Origin: Paramecium tetraurelia
Lineage: Eukaryota > Ciliophora > Oligohymenophorea > Peniculida > Parameciidae
Reading direction: 5' to 3'
Assembly (NCBI RefSeq): GCF_000165425.1
Contig: NW_001799033.1
Coordinates: 252,611 to 316,610 of the forward strand
Length of the DNA: 64,000 bases
Position numbers and translations under genes: made by a program. Shown here piece by piece: positions 40,456-52,405 of this stretch; positions within the stretch are counted from its first letter, which is position 1, and each line of letters begins with the position of its first letter. The notes under the pieces are model-generated. The model did not search any database and was not told the origin of the DNA. It was given only the letters and a program-made list of their open reading frames with translations.

Positions 40456-41490
40456 ATGTTATATATATTTCAAACTAACTTAATTAGTTTATTCAAGACT
40501 ACTTATACTTATTTTATATGAATAATATTTTATTATTCTTTTTTAAATATAATGTTAAAAAAATAACAATATATTATATATTTTTATATTTAAAACCATA
40601 ATAGATCATTTTTCTAATTTAGATCTGAATAATTGATAGAAACGAGCTGGATAATTTAACTAACTTAATTTCTATAGGTAAAGATATTAAATTGACTAAT
40701 ATATAGTCTTTATTTTTATAAAATAATTGGATTTGTATACTAAATTAAATCTACCTTAATAGTTCTCGAATAAGGACAATTATTGGAGTCTAAGTTTAAT
40801 GATTTCTAATCATCCGGACGATTTCTGCCTTTACTTAAATTTTTATAGAAGATCAGCCAAAGGAAAACTATGGATATTTAACTTAAATTATATAAGTCTA
40901 ATAGAAATAATTTTATTTAGAAAAATTTATTTCATAATAAATGCTTTTGTTTGAAGTTCAAAATTATAAGATGAACACTGTAGCAGTTCAATTTATATAT
41001 ATTTTCATTATTCTATTATTATTTCTATTAAGAAGATTCAAAAAGTTTTATGTTTATTCATTTTTAATTAGAATAAATTATTCTTATTTTGTTCGAGTGG
41101 CTTGAATTATTGTTTTCCTTTGACTTTAGAGTTTATCCATTTGGAAATATAAATTGATATTAATACTAAATGCATCTTGAATATAATTTCAAAATTAATA
41201 TATGTGATTGATTTAGTATTTGAACTATTTGAGGGATCAAATCAACATAATGTAAATCTCTTATCACTATTACAGAGCAATTCATATGTTTTTTTGGCAA
41301 ATGTTTAGTTGTTAAATGGGTAAAAATTTTAGCACAAATTTAAAGCAAACTTAATGCATGATATTTAAGAAAGAATTATATATTGGATATTAGTATAAGG
41401 TATAAAATATTCTAATTAAAACAGTAATCTTCAGAATTCTCATATAAAAGGATAATAAATACATATTAAAATCATAAATATTTATTTTTT
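40456..41490. other. intergenic, with an unexplained long open frame
   Basis: About 1 kb between the Ca2+ channel and the dual kinase gene. Most of it is AT-rich noise. One plus-strand frame is free of TGA from about 40955 to 41494 (some 180 codons; for example EIQIDINTKCILNIISKLIY and SYVFLANVQLLNGQKF), but it has no ATG near its beginning and its stop overlaps the next gene's start. It may be a decayed gene or a chance opening; I do not call it coding. Confidence 0.35.
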
Positions 41491-43818
41491 ATGATGAAGA
41501 ACGATTACGAGCCTATTAAGACCCTTCGCAAAGAGGAAGGGAAGCTAAAGATGCAATTAATAATTCTTAAAGATAGTAACACGCCTGAATATTTCATATC
41601 CCTTCATCTAATGAATATCAATATCTCTCATTAAGATTTGACTAAGATGAGAAAATTGAAATACCTAAATATTATTCAGCCTCAGAATTACTATGAAGAA
41701 GGAAAGGAAAAGATTTTAATATTTCCAGATAGTGGACCATTAAAGTTGACCAATAAATAATTGGCCCAAAATTATTATAGAATTTTGCTTTAGTTAGCGC
41801 TAAGTAAGTCTTGTTTCTAAATATAGCTTATGCTGAATTTGAATAACGATAAGTTAATTGGCCTCTGAACGAATTGTCACAGCTATACTATGCAGGAGGG
41901 ATATTATATATTTCTTTGCTAGATTTTGATTTTACCAAGCCCATCCACAACCAAAGTCCTTTTTAAATCTTTAGAGACTTTACTCTCAAACACTTCTCCT
42001 AATACATACCTAATATACAAAATTTATTTTAATAGAATTAGTTCAAGCCAGTAATTGAATTTCTATTAGAGAAGAATGGTGACTTACATAAAGTTAATTA
42101 TATGTATCCGCCGTATGAAAATGTCTTACTGTTTCTTCTATCTTAGTAAAGTCCAATATAACTTCATTCAATATATGAAATGGGTAACTCAGTGGTAAAG
42201 GGTTTCAACACACCAGAATCCCTTAAGATCACTTATACTAGATTAGGAGATCATATAGTTTACAAATCAACCAGATATCAGGCAGAAGAACATAAATAAT
42301 AAATCTAATAAAATATTCAAAGGGAAATTGAGTTAATGGAGTAAGCTTTTGATTCGCAATATGCAGTCACATGTTTTGCCTATATTAGGATTTTTGAGTA
42401 TTCTTTTCTCTTGTAAAAGAAATTCGTGCGAACATTAGCATAATTTTTAACCGATTGGTGCAAATAAACTGATAGAGAAGAAAAATAGACAATAAAGGAC
42501 GTACTCCTTATCGCAAATAGATTTGCATTAGGTATTAATTAAATTTATAAAGCCCTTAAATCACTAAAATCATTCAACATTCTGCACAGAGACCTCAAGC
42601 CTGAGAATTTATTTTTAGATCACGAACAGATTCACCTGAGCTACATATATATTGCTGATTTTGATCGTTCCAAATAATTCCAAGGATAATTGGGTGACGT
42701 TATGACTACTTAAAATGTTTAGAATACTCCAAAGTATGATCCTCCAGAAACTACCTAATCCTTTTATTATGACGTCTATTAATTCGGTCTCATCATATTG
42801 ACCATAATGAACAAAGGCAAGTACATTGGAAATGAAATAACAGGATCAAGATATTTCTCCCAAGAGGATCACAATAAGTATTATAGCAAACAAGCCATCA
42901 AAAATGCTCTTAGTCATACAAAATACTCTGAATAGTTTATTGACATCATCTCTCAGTGTTTATAGAGAGAACCAAAAGAGAGGCCTGATATCTAATAAAT
43001 ATACTCAATTATTAATCCATTATATTTAGATACAAAAATATAGAAGGTTCGACAGACTTAACCTGCGAGTGAATCTCCAGCATAACAAAATATTTAACAA
43101 AGTCGAATCAAAAGTAACCCTACAGATAATGCAATGTATGTACCTATTCTTCCAACACCAAATCAAGATGAACCTTCAAATTTTTTTTACTAGAACAATG
43201 TTGATAGTGGGTATTAGTAAGACCCTTAATAATATCAGCAATATCCATAATATTGGCCTAACCTATAATAGATTCCTTATCAATAGTAATAATAGCCTAC
43301 TTTTTAATATTAGACTAATTAATCATAACAGAATAATCAGCCATAATACATTGATTATTCATAACAGAATAATCAGGCATAATAGTATCCCAATAATTAA
43401 CCCCCTTAACAGCCAATTTAAGGATTTTTTTCTTCACATACAGGAAGAGTTATATTATATAGTTAATAGTAACCGAATCAGCCTGTTAATTATAATTAGA
43501 ACTAAAATAATGAGCAGAACCAATAGTAAATGTATTAAAATTATAATCCCTAAAATAATGTAAACTAATTTAGATAATTTAACAACAACAATACTCAACT
43601 TCAAATTAATAATCCTAATCATAATTTCTAGGACAATGGAGTCCTGAATTTGAGTCATTAAGATTCTCCTACTTAAGTTTCTCCTACTTAATATCAGCCC
43701 TAAACCCCAACATAAATTCAACTCCCCTCAAATCCTAAAATAAAAATCATATCCATGTATTAGTTTCAATATATATTTAAGGTAATCTCCTGGTCAAGAA
43801 AAGAATACTCCTTATTGA
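41491..43818 (+). CDS. tandem pseudokinase-kinase with DFD motif and Gln/Asn-rich tail
   Basis: Predicted 759 residues (introns of 23 nt near 41804 and 25 nt near 43755; exactly 760 codons). A kinase-like N-terminal unit without a catalytic HRD appears to cover residues ~1-170 (for example NELSQLYYAGGILYISLLDFDF). A second kinase domain follows with RLGDHIVYK (putative loop and Lys), catalytic [16 protein letters not shown], then IADFDRS where DFG is expected, and PKYDPPE for the APE motif. From about 43050 the protein becomes Gln/Asn/Pro/Tyr-rich. The same layout and the DFD recur in the gene at 52406-54110, so they are paralogues. The catalytic Asp and Lys are kept, so activity is possible but unproven. 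The stop lies 57 bp from that of the convergent flippase gene. Confidence 0.8.
43050..43735 (+). repeat. Gln/Asn/Pro-rich low-complexity coding tract
   Basis: Read in the ciliate code, this stretch encodes runs such as PYQQQQQPTFQYQ and SQQNNQAQQYPNNQPPQQP, mostly through TAA, TAG and CAA/CAG codons. At DNA level it is an imperfect array of TAATAG/CATAATA-like units, so it could also change length by slippage. Read with the standard code it would look like dense stops. Confidence 0.8.
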
Positions 43819-43875
43819 TAAATAATGATTGTGAACAATAATTAATTTTATAAATTAACACATTTATTTTCAATA

Positions 43876-46800
43876 TCAATGTTCTTCCTAAGAAAAAGCA
43901 AATCCTGTGTAGCCTCTTTTAATAGGACTTTTGGGAACCTAGGAGTTATTGATCTAAAATTGCGTATTAGGGGAATGTTAATGCAATTGTTGTTCATCTT
44001 GCAATTCAATGTGCTATTTTTAAATTAGCATATAAACTTTATCATGTTAAATTCCAACCTGAGCATACTAAGACCACTAAGCTAATTTCGTCAGAGCCAA
44101 ATCAAAAACTGAAGTTGCTCCAACAACTAACAGTGATGTCAAGTAGAATCTCAGATGAGAAAAGCTAGCGCTTTGGCTATTTGACATGTCAGATTTTGGC
44201 ATTTTCTCTGAAACTACGATAAATAAGAGGAGATAGATGAAAACCGATCCGAAAAGCCCAACAATAACTCCAAAAGAATAAGTATTACTAAATAGGATAA
44301 TCTAATTTTGATAGCCGAATTGATTACTTTGATATTGCTATTCAAAACTGAATACCCTAAAACAATGGCGCCAGTAGTCCATAAGCCAGCCATCATGCCA
44401 TTATAAATAGATGAGGCTTCGTAAGTCTGGAAGGTTAGGTACGATAAGATGCCAGCTTAGATAGTGCCATTAATGACCCAAAACAAGAATATTTTGACGT
44501 TGAATAATTTGTGTTTGATACCAATATCGTAAAAACTAGGGTCTACAATAGAGAGATAGATTTACTTGAAGTGAGAACATCACCAGAGAACTCTTCATCG
44601 AAGATGGCATATAATACTATAGGAAGACTAGTGAAAAATAGGTTGTAACTTTAATAGAGTAACTAGTCATAAAACATAACAGCCGAAAAGCCATTATTTA
44701 CAGCCCACCAATATTGAGGTAGGACTAGAAGCATATTTTTATAAAAATTGTAATTTACAAGAGTTGAGTTTTTCCTATAACTCTCTCTTCCATGATAAAG
44801 GGTTAATCTTTTAAGTATTCTGAATTCCCCAACAGCATAATCAGAAGCTCTAGCTGCTTGCTAGCCTTCTACTCCTTTAATTCCAACTCCAATATGAGCA
44901 GCTGTAATCATGTTGACATCATTAGCACCATCTCCAATGGCTAGAGTTGTAACATTAGGTTTATTTTATCTAACTAAGGAAACAATCTCTTATTTTTATT
45001 TTGGTGAAACCCTACATGCTACTACAGCCTCACATCTTTCAGCAATTTACATTACTTTTAATGAAAGTTCTGGTTTCATAGCTATTATCAAAGCGTTGCC
45101 AGAGATCACCAATGCATTTTTATTATTGTTTTGGCTTTTTTGGATAGCCTTTTCTAATTCATTTCTAATAACTTATTCATCATTTCCATCAACTATGATT
45201 TATTATAAAGAATCATTCAATAATTAACAGGAATAACCAATATTGATAGCAGTTTCTATTTTATCTCCGGTCAATACCCACACTTTAATGCCAGCATCTT
45301 TTAAGTATTAAATAGTTGGGCCTACTTCTTCTTGTAATTTATCTTCAATGGCTGTTCCCCCTATAAGTTCTAATTCTTATTCAATTTTTGCTTAGGACTC
45401 CATCATCAGATTTTCTCTATTTTGTATGGCTGAACATGCTTGTAAATAGCCTTTTTCCCACTCTTTATAAATGGATAAGGGCAATACTCTCTTAGTTAGT
45501 AGCAGAGTTCTTAAGCCAATCGATGCAAACTCCTGTAGATCGTTCCAAGTCTTCTCTTTCAACTAAGGAACGACAGGTTTCATAAGAGGTTCAATGACAG
45601 AGTCAGCTCCCTTTGTTAACAATATAATTTGATTGGCTTGATCTTAAACGATTACAGACACTCTCTTTCTTGTACTATTGAATTCAAGTACATGCAACAA
45701 TTGGTAATTCTTTATGTCGCCTTTTATATTGACCACCATACTGTTTGAATGCATCCAATCCTTCGAAAGTATATCCGCAATATCTTGCAAAATTAACTAA
45801 GGCTAATTCATCAGGAGATGATGCTTGATATAAGAGTTAGCCATTCTTATTTTCAGTCACTATAGTATGACATAATGATAAACAAAGTAAGAACTCATGG
45901 AGTGGTCCCTTTCCTGGAGTTTAATTCAAATCATTAAAGAAAGCTTTATCTCTGAAATCAACATTTGAAACTTAAGCTAATTTTGACACTTCTTCATTTG
46001 TTAATGTGGCTTCTTTTCCATATGACTTTTTATTGACTGTCAGACATTTGAAATCCATTTGGTTCTTTGTCAATGTCCCTGTTTTATCAGAAAATATGTA
46101 ATCCACTTAACCAAGTTCCTCATTCAGATTTGAAGACTAGACTGCTGTTTTTATATCGTATTCAGCTGAATAGGTCCCTTAATCCATGGTTATCAACATT
46201 CCTTAGAAATACTTAACCATTTCTAAGGAGACCAGCAATGAGATTGGGACAAAATTGGTGAATATAAGAATCCAATTACCCCATTTTATCTAAAATAAAT
46301 TTATAGAGATTACAAATAGATTTTTAGTAAAATTATGTTCTGGATCTGTAATTAAAATATCTAAATAGGATAATTGGGAATTATGAATCTGTTGCCAGGA
46401 TGAATTCAAATAGCCTCCCAAACCACACATGATCATCTGAAAACTAATCATATTGCATTTTTACTTATAATAGAAATATCACAATAATGAACCAATTCAT
46501 TGTTCTTTCTAAATGACTTCGTTTAGGCTAAGCTTTAACTGAATTAAGCATGATCTTTGAGTCATGTCCGTTATAACAAACAATTCCGTAAATATAATTG
46601 ACATTTCTTAAAATACAACCTCTTAATATGAAATTCTTTTCACTAAGAGGGATTTGTTGATTATTAATTTCAGCAGATCCAGTAAATTGATATAGATATG
46701 GATTTGGTCTTTCATATTTAACTGTCATCCTCAAAGCCAATAGAGAATCTTCACTTTGTTCTTACAGTTACTTTAGATTTTTTTGAATATTTTTGCATTT

Positions 46801-47310
46801 TAGATTGGTTTCTCCATCTAAATTTTTAGTCTCAATAAACGCATTGCCCTTCTTATCTGATGTCTACATCAATAAGATATCAGCTGGTATTTGTTCATCC
46901 TTCTAAACCTTGATCAAATCTCCGATCCTTAATTCACTCCATTGAGCATCTCTTGGTGCTTCATTTGTGCGTATCAAATAAGTCTTGCGAGTGTTTTCAG
47001 CATTGTCTGATTTGCTTCTCTGGTAATCTTCAATAAAATCCTTTATCATCGATATGCACACAACTATTGATAATGGACCCATAATCACAGGTTAACCATT
47101 TGTTATGCTGATTGCTGAGATCATCTGCATAATCGCAATGACCAAAAAGTAGACATTAGCTAACTTTGAGAACTGCTCTATCAAATTCAATGGAATGAAT
47201 GTAATAATCGATGAATATTTCGATGTTGTTATTTTGTTGTCAGGCACAGCCATGTCTGGAACATTAGATACAATCGATCTGTCTAGACTATCATTTGTAA
47301 TAAGTACCAT
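43876..47310 (-). CDS. P4-type ATPase (phospholipid flippase)
   Basis: About 1,100 residues. P4-ATPases move aminophospholipids to the cytosolic leaflet using ATP. Signatures seen in order: [19 protein letters not shown] at the start, actuator motif [10 protein letters not shown] (DGET), the P4-specific [10 protein letters not shown] in helix 4, phosphorylation site [10 protein letters not shown], and hinge GDGANDVNM followed by [20 protein letters not shown]. The C-terminal helices include [19 protein letters not shown] and [18 protein letters not shown]. Two introns near the 3' end (23 nt and 26 nt) carry the frame past apparent stops; the second leads into a Gln-rich cytosolic tail ending at TGA 43876-43878. 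Other introns within 45000-46900 were not all placed. Start at 47310 fits the family N-terminus ([10 protein letters not shown]). It would normally pair with a CDC50 subunit, not seen here. Confidence 0.93.
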
Positions 47311-47422
47311 TCATTTAATGAGCAGGCGGCCTAACAGTTATCAAGCCCCATTTTTTAATTGTTCTTTCATTGTTGTATGCATGAGAATCCATTTAATTAA
47401 TATATTATTCTAAAAAACGATA
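47311..47422. promoter_or_regulatory. shared divergent promoter region (flippase / secreted protein)
   Basis: 112 bases between two divergent start codons. AT-rich; no element recognised. Confidence 0.45.
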
Positions 47423-48044
47423 ATGAGAATATTGGTTATTGTGGTATTAGCCCTCACAGTGATGGCAGCCCAAAAAAAGAAGAAGTACATTTACAAACCA
47501 CCTCTAAATTAGAGTCACACCAAACTTAATTCATATGGACAACAAGGCATATTAAAAATCACACGCAAAAATTGAATATGATGTTGATTCATTTACTAGT
47601 CCCAGAACTTAGTAACTCAAGACAGCCTAGAAAAAATAAGACAGCAGCTTAAAAAGAGCCATCCTACACAGCCAATAGACCACTGGATTTGTCCAAATTT
47701 AATAGGAAACAGATCAATTCATCCTCATGAACCAAGATGAAGATGTACCACAAATTCGCAATATTTAGCTCTCTTCCGAATTAATGACTGAGTAACAAAT
47801 CCAATAAGCTTTATTAACAGCCGAAGACTTTAACAATGTCCCCAACATTGAGATGCAAGCTGAATCAAACTACTAAGCTCCAGATGTAGCTCAAGATGAT
47901 GTCAATGAATCCTATTATATTCCAGTTGTCACCGAAGGAGATGGCACATTAGAGGAAGTTCAGAACTCTGATGAAGAGCCCCAATAAAACCCAGATATCG
48001 AGATGCCTTCCTTGGATGAAGCTTCATCATCGTTCCTTCAATGA
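47423..48044 (+). CDS. small acidic secreted protein, hypothetical
   Basis: 197 residues after removing a 28 nt intron (47485-47512), which joins the signal-peptide exon to the rest in frame. Signal peptide: MRILVIVVLALTVMAA. A short basic run (QKKKK) follows it; the mature chain is Gln/Ser-rich and then strongly acidic toward the C-terminus (DVAQDDVNESYYIP, VQNSDEEPQQNPDIEM). No domain is recognised. An acidic, low-complexity secreted chain could be a store or granule (trichocyst-matrix-like) component, but no trichocyst-matrix signature is visible and that is only a guess. Confidence 0.75.
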
Positions 48045-48801
48045 GAAATTTAATATCCAACATGTTTAGACATTCAAGATATATAATCATTATTTTTATA
48101 CAAATTTTATATTCTTTCTTGATTAATTAGTTCGGATTTTATATTCTAAATACAATTTGAGAATACCAGTTTATTGGATTTCATTAACTCTCTTAAAACG
48201 TCTTAACTACTATATATAGTAAGCAAAATAATTGATGATCCTATTGAAATATTTTCGCAATATTCAAGATTGAAAAACTAGCCGTTACTACTTTAATGAA
48301 AACACGTATTTATTTAAATTGTAGGACAGTGTTAAACAAATGACATATTCAGATCTCATAATAATATGGAAATACTTATCAAAATAGGGTGTTTTAACTT
48401 CTACAATTTTGGAAGATTTTAACATCAATTTTTATTATAATTTGAATATAGTTATTACTTATAATTTATTAAACTTAAAGTAATAAGTAAAGATTCTATA
48501 AAAATCCCATAAATTTATTATAACATCAATTTTAACAATTATGATGACTTTTATTGAAATGTAACTTATTGGTAAATGAAGAAAAGTCTTTAGAAATATT
48601 GATAAATTTTATTGATTATCTAAGAAAGCCAAAAACTTAAACTATGATGATTTCTCATTAATTTAATGCTCGCTTTGTCTAGTATTAAAAGATATATTAT
48701 AATTATTATATTGTTTGAGTATTGAGTGATTATTGCGTTTATTCGCTTGCTTTAAATTTAAATCAAAGTTAATGGTAAGATTTATTATTAATAATTGAGA
48801 A
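48045..48801. other. intergenic, AT-rich, nothing recognised
   Basis: About 760 bases with TGA frequent in all frames of both strands. No RNA gene, repeat or ORF that I can support. Confidence 0.5.
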
Positions 48802-50242
48802 ATGAGTTTAGAGAGAAAGTCCTTCTTCGACTTCACTTCCCCTTTTGAACTGAAAAGGCCAATTGAAATATTTTAAAAATCCTTAAAGGATCAATTTTAT
48901 GTTCTCAAAAATAACAAGTTCAAGTTGAAGACCCTGGTGCTTCAACGTAATTACTTGATCAAATTTAGTTCTAAGGTATCATCATATGTCCTATATAAAA
49001 GAAACCAAGCCAAAAGTACTTTAATATAACAAATGCTTTGCTTGAATTAGTCAATCACCCTCAAATGGGAACAGGAATTTCAATAAGTAAAAACGGAGAA
49101 AATTTTACATTCTATGGTCTAGTGGACAAATGGTACACCAACTTAAAAAAATGGTGTGTGTAACCTAACTTTTAGAAAGAGTACTGTATGATTAAACTTA
49201 TCGGAAAGGGAAGCTTTGCTAAGGTATACATAAAAAATTGATCAATTAGGTGTATAAAATTTAGAGACTAGGTGATAAAAAAGAATTTGCAGTGAAGCTA
49301 TTTGATAAAACCACTTTTAAAACTCAAGATAGACCTGCCTTGCTCAAAGAAATTGAATTAATGAGAATAATGAACCATTCAAATGTAGTCACTATTCTTG
49401 AAACTTATGAAAACGAGCAATATATATTTATAGTACAAGAATTATTCAACGGCGGAGAACTCCACCAGGAATTGAAAAAAACTCAAACCTTTTCAGAATA
49501 TGGAGCCTTCATAGTTATTCAATAAGTGATAGAGGCCTTAAATTACATACATTCCCATGGAATCATCCACAGAGACATCAAACCCGAAAACATCATTTTA
49601 AGAGAACAAGGAGCTATAGAATAGGTGGTACTAGCTGACTTTGGTTTGGCTGATTACTTCAGGAAGGATTGCAAATATATGTTTACTAGATGTGGTACTC
49701 CTGGTTTTGTTGCACCCGAATTATTGCAAGATAAAATTTACGATTATAAAGTCGATATATATAGTTGCGGGATACTTTTATACTATTTGCTCGTAGGCAA
49801 AGGGCCATTCGATTCAAACAACTATGATCAGACAGTTATGGCCAACTTTAATGGATGGGTAGACTTGACAAGGTTTCAATTTTCGATTGAATGTCTTGAA
49901 TTGTTAAGAGGCATGTTGGACCCAAACCCTCTCAAAAGATATTCGATAGATCAAATTCAACAAAGTTAATTCTTTAGAAAACATTCAACAATTTTCCAAC
50001 AAATAGGAAGTCAAAGTAGTCTGGCCAGCATACCTTCCTAAAGGGACTCACCATCAATTTCTCCCTAACAAAGTCCAAATCAAGAATCAAAGAAGTCCCC
50101 AAGCGATTTAAAAAATAGATAAGTCAACTCTTGTGTTTCGCCATTACAATTACCAGTTAGATTAAATACAACCAGCTTCTCTCCATTATCAGCTCCTTTT
50201 GGAAAGCCAAGAAATATACAAAGAATACCCATACAAATATGA
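48802..50242 (+). CDS. CAMK-like Ser/Thr kinase with PH-like N-terminus (1)
   Basis: 462 residues after two 26 nt introns (one ending just before KPSQKYFN, the other inside the glycine loop after GKGSFAK); exactly 463 codons. Residues ~25-125 form a short beta-rich segment ([20 protein letters not shown] ... [12 protein letters not shown]) with the closing Trp helix of a PH-like domain. The kinase domain follows: [20 protein letters not shown] (catalytic Lys), [55 protein letters not shown]. All catalytic residues are present. The C-terminal ~85 residues are Ser/Pro-rich. The next gene, on the same strand, is a paralogue; two more copies lie at 60719-63978. Membrane targeting by the PH-like part is inference. 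Confidence 0.9.
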
Positions 50243-50520
50243 ATAAATTATATATATCGAGTTATTAAATAAATAAAAAATATTTGCTTCTGTTAGAGTA
50301 TCAAAATTCACAATGTATTATGTTATTAAATAAAATTTAAATAAATATACACGTTGGTTTTGTAATTAGAAATATTAATAATTAAGTATTATTATTTAAG
50401 TTAAAAAAATACACATATAATTCGACAAATTTAATAATATATAAAACATCTTCTCGAAGATATTAAAATAACTGATAATATAAATTTAGATTAATGATTG
50501 GAGTAAATTTGATTAATAAT

Positions 50521-51993
50521 ATGAATATAAAGAGATAAGTGCCCTCAACTTCTTTCTTCGATATTTCAAAAGGCCCTTTGTGGTAAAACACTACTGCCTC
50601 ACGCAATATCAATGAGTCTATCTAAGAGAATTTTTACATATATTCTGAAAAGCAAAAAATCTATAAAATAAAGACATTTTACTTGTAAGGTCATTTCATT
50701 TTCAAAAGAAAAAAGAATGTAAGAATATTTCATTCTAATCTAAGGGTCAAAATCAAATTGCTGATATCCTCAATGCTACTATTTGTGAAGTTGAGCTTCC
50801 CTTTTATGGTGCCGGAATAAGAATTATTAAAGCAGGTCAAATTATCGAAATATATGGCATGACAATAACTTGGCTTCAACAATTGAGGTTTTATTGTATT
50901 CAGTAAGACTTTGCAAACAAATACTCCATCATCAGATTACTTGGCAAAGGCACATTTGGAAAAGTATGAAATTATTTTTAAATCTTAGGTGTTCAAAATA
51001 AAATCTAGAATTACACAATAAGACTTTGCTGTCAAAGTATTTGAGAAAAAGGCCATTTCCAATTATTAAGATTATCTATTAATAACAAAGGAGCTTCAAA
51101 TAATTAGAAGTCTAAATCATCCAGGAATCACCAAATTTTTTGAAACCTATGAAAATGATGAACATATTTTTTTAATATATGAAATGGTGGAACAAGGAGA
51201 ATTATACACCTTCATTAAAGAAAAGCATCTTTCAGAAGAGGAAGCTTTGTTGATTCTCAAACAATTATTATAGGCCCTCCTTTATATTCACTCCAAAGGA
51301 ATTTTACATAGAGACTTAAAGCCTTCCAACCTTCTGGTAAGGGATAGAAACACTTTATCAATAGCAATTGCAGATTTTGGGTTGGCCGAATTCTATAGAG
51401 TCGATGGAAAATATATTTTTACAAGATGTGGGACTCCTGGATATGTTGCTCCAGAGGTATTACAGGACAAAATTTACGATTATAAAATAGATATTTATAG
51501 CGCAGGTGTCATTCTTTTTATGATGCTGAGTGGTGGTAAATCTCCTTTCAATAGCACTGATCCAGAGGAGAGATTGTACCAAAATTATAAAAGTCTTGTA
51601 GATTACTCTTTGGTTTCAAATATCTCTGAAGCAACTTATAATCTACTACAAAGCATGCTTGAACCTGATAATATCAAAAGGATATCAGCAAGAGCTGCTT
51701 TAAATCATTAGGTTTTTCGAAACAAAAGAACCAGTAAGTGCACTATTATGATCAAGAAAACTCCAAGAAGCATTGATAAAATTACAGCTCCAAGAGTCAT
51801 AATAAATACAAATAATAATTTAGATAAATATTTATAATTATCCCCGAAATTATAAAATTTATCATCGAAACCTTAAAATAATATGAAATAGGAGGCTATA
51901 AGAAGGGGATATTAAAAAATGCAAACATTTTCACATAGATCTCCCCAACTATCGCCATTGCAATCTTAAACCAAATTCGAACCATTCCCATGA
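50521..51993 (+). CDS. CAMK-like Ser/Thr kinase with PH-like N-terminus (2)
   Basis: 473 residues after introns of 26 and 25 nt; exactly 474 codons. Same architecture as the gene just upstream: a ~120-residue PH-like segment (FYLQGHFIFKRKKN ... TWLQQLRFYC) then a full kinase domain with RLLGKGTFGKVF, DFAVKVFEKK, YIHSKGILHRDLKPSN, IADFGLAEFY, CGTPGYVAPEVL and YSAGVILFMMLSGG. The second intron sits at the same place in the glycine loop as in its neighbour, which supports tandem duplication. Ser at the Asn-adjacent position (KPSN) is the only catalytic-loop variation. The tail is basic, Ser/Pro/Gln-rich. Confidence 0.9.
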
Positions 51994-52405
51994 AAAATAT
52001 TGTATTAATTTATATATTTTAATTCATATAACAATATCATTCTTTCTTTAATCATACTTTTAATTGGGAATTAAAATTTTAATTTTTCCTTAAGTAGTTA
52101 CATATATATATTATAATAATTATCAAAAACTCACTGAAACTGAAATAATTTAGTATAATCATAATATTTTAAATGAAATTATTGTTTTATTAAATGTTAT
52201 CCTCCTCGACCATATTTTAAAGTACTTATTTTTTAAATGAATTAATTGTAATATTTTTAGCTATTATATTTTATTTTGATTAACAAATAATGATGAATTA
52301 GTAGACCAAAATTACATTAATAAAATTCTATTTTAATAAAATATTTATCTTATGACCATACTTGATAATATATATTTAAATTATGTAATAGATAATAATT
52401 TTAAT
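51994..52405. other. intergenic, AT-rich, nothing recognised
   Basis: About 410 bases between convergent kinase genes. No supported feature. Confidence 0.5.

Noticed and set aside
43069-43563. A 164-codon open frame full of Asn/Ile in standard code
   Set aside because: It is a shifted frame of the Gln/Asn-rich tail of the dual kinase; the ciliate-code frame continues the kinase.
43850-44158. A plus-strand Cys-rich reading ([17 protein letters not shown]) that looked like a small zinc-ribbon protein
   Set aside because: The opposite strand is the C-terminal tail of the P4-ATPase, reached through a well-placed 26 nt intron; the plus reading has no good start and is a shadow.
47195-47413. Plus-strand open frame beneath the start of the flippase gene
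   Set aside because: It is antisense to conserved N-terminal P4-ATPase motifs and has no coding features of its own.
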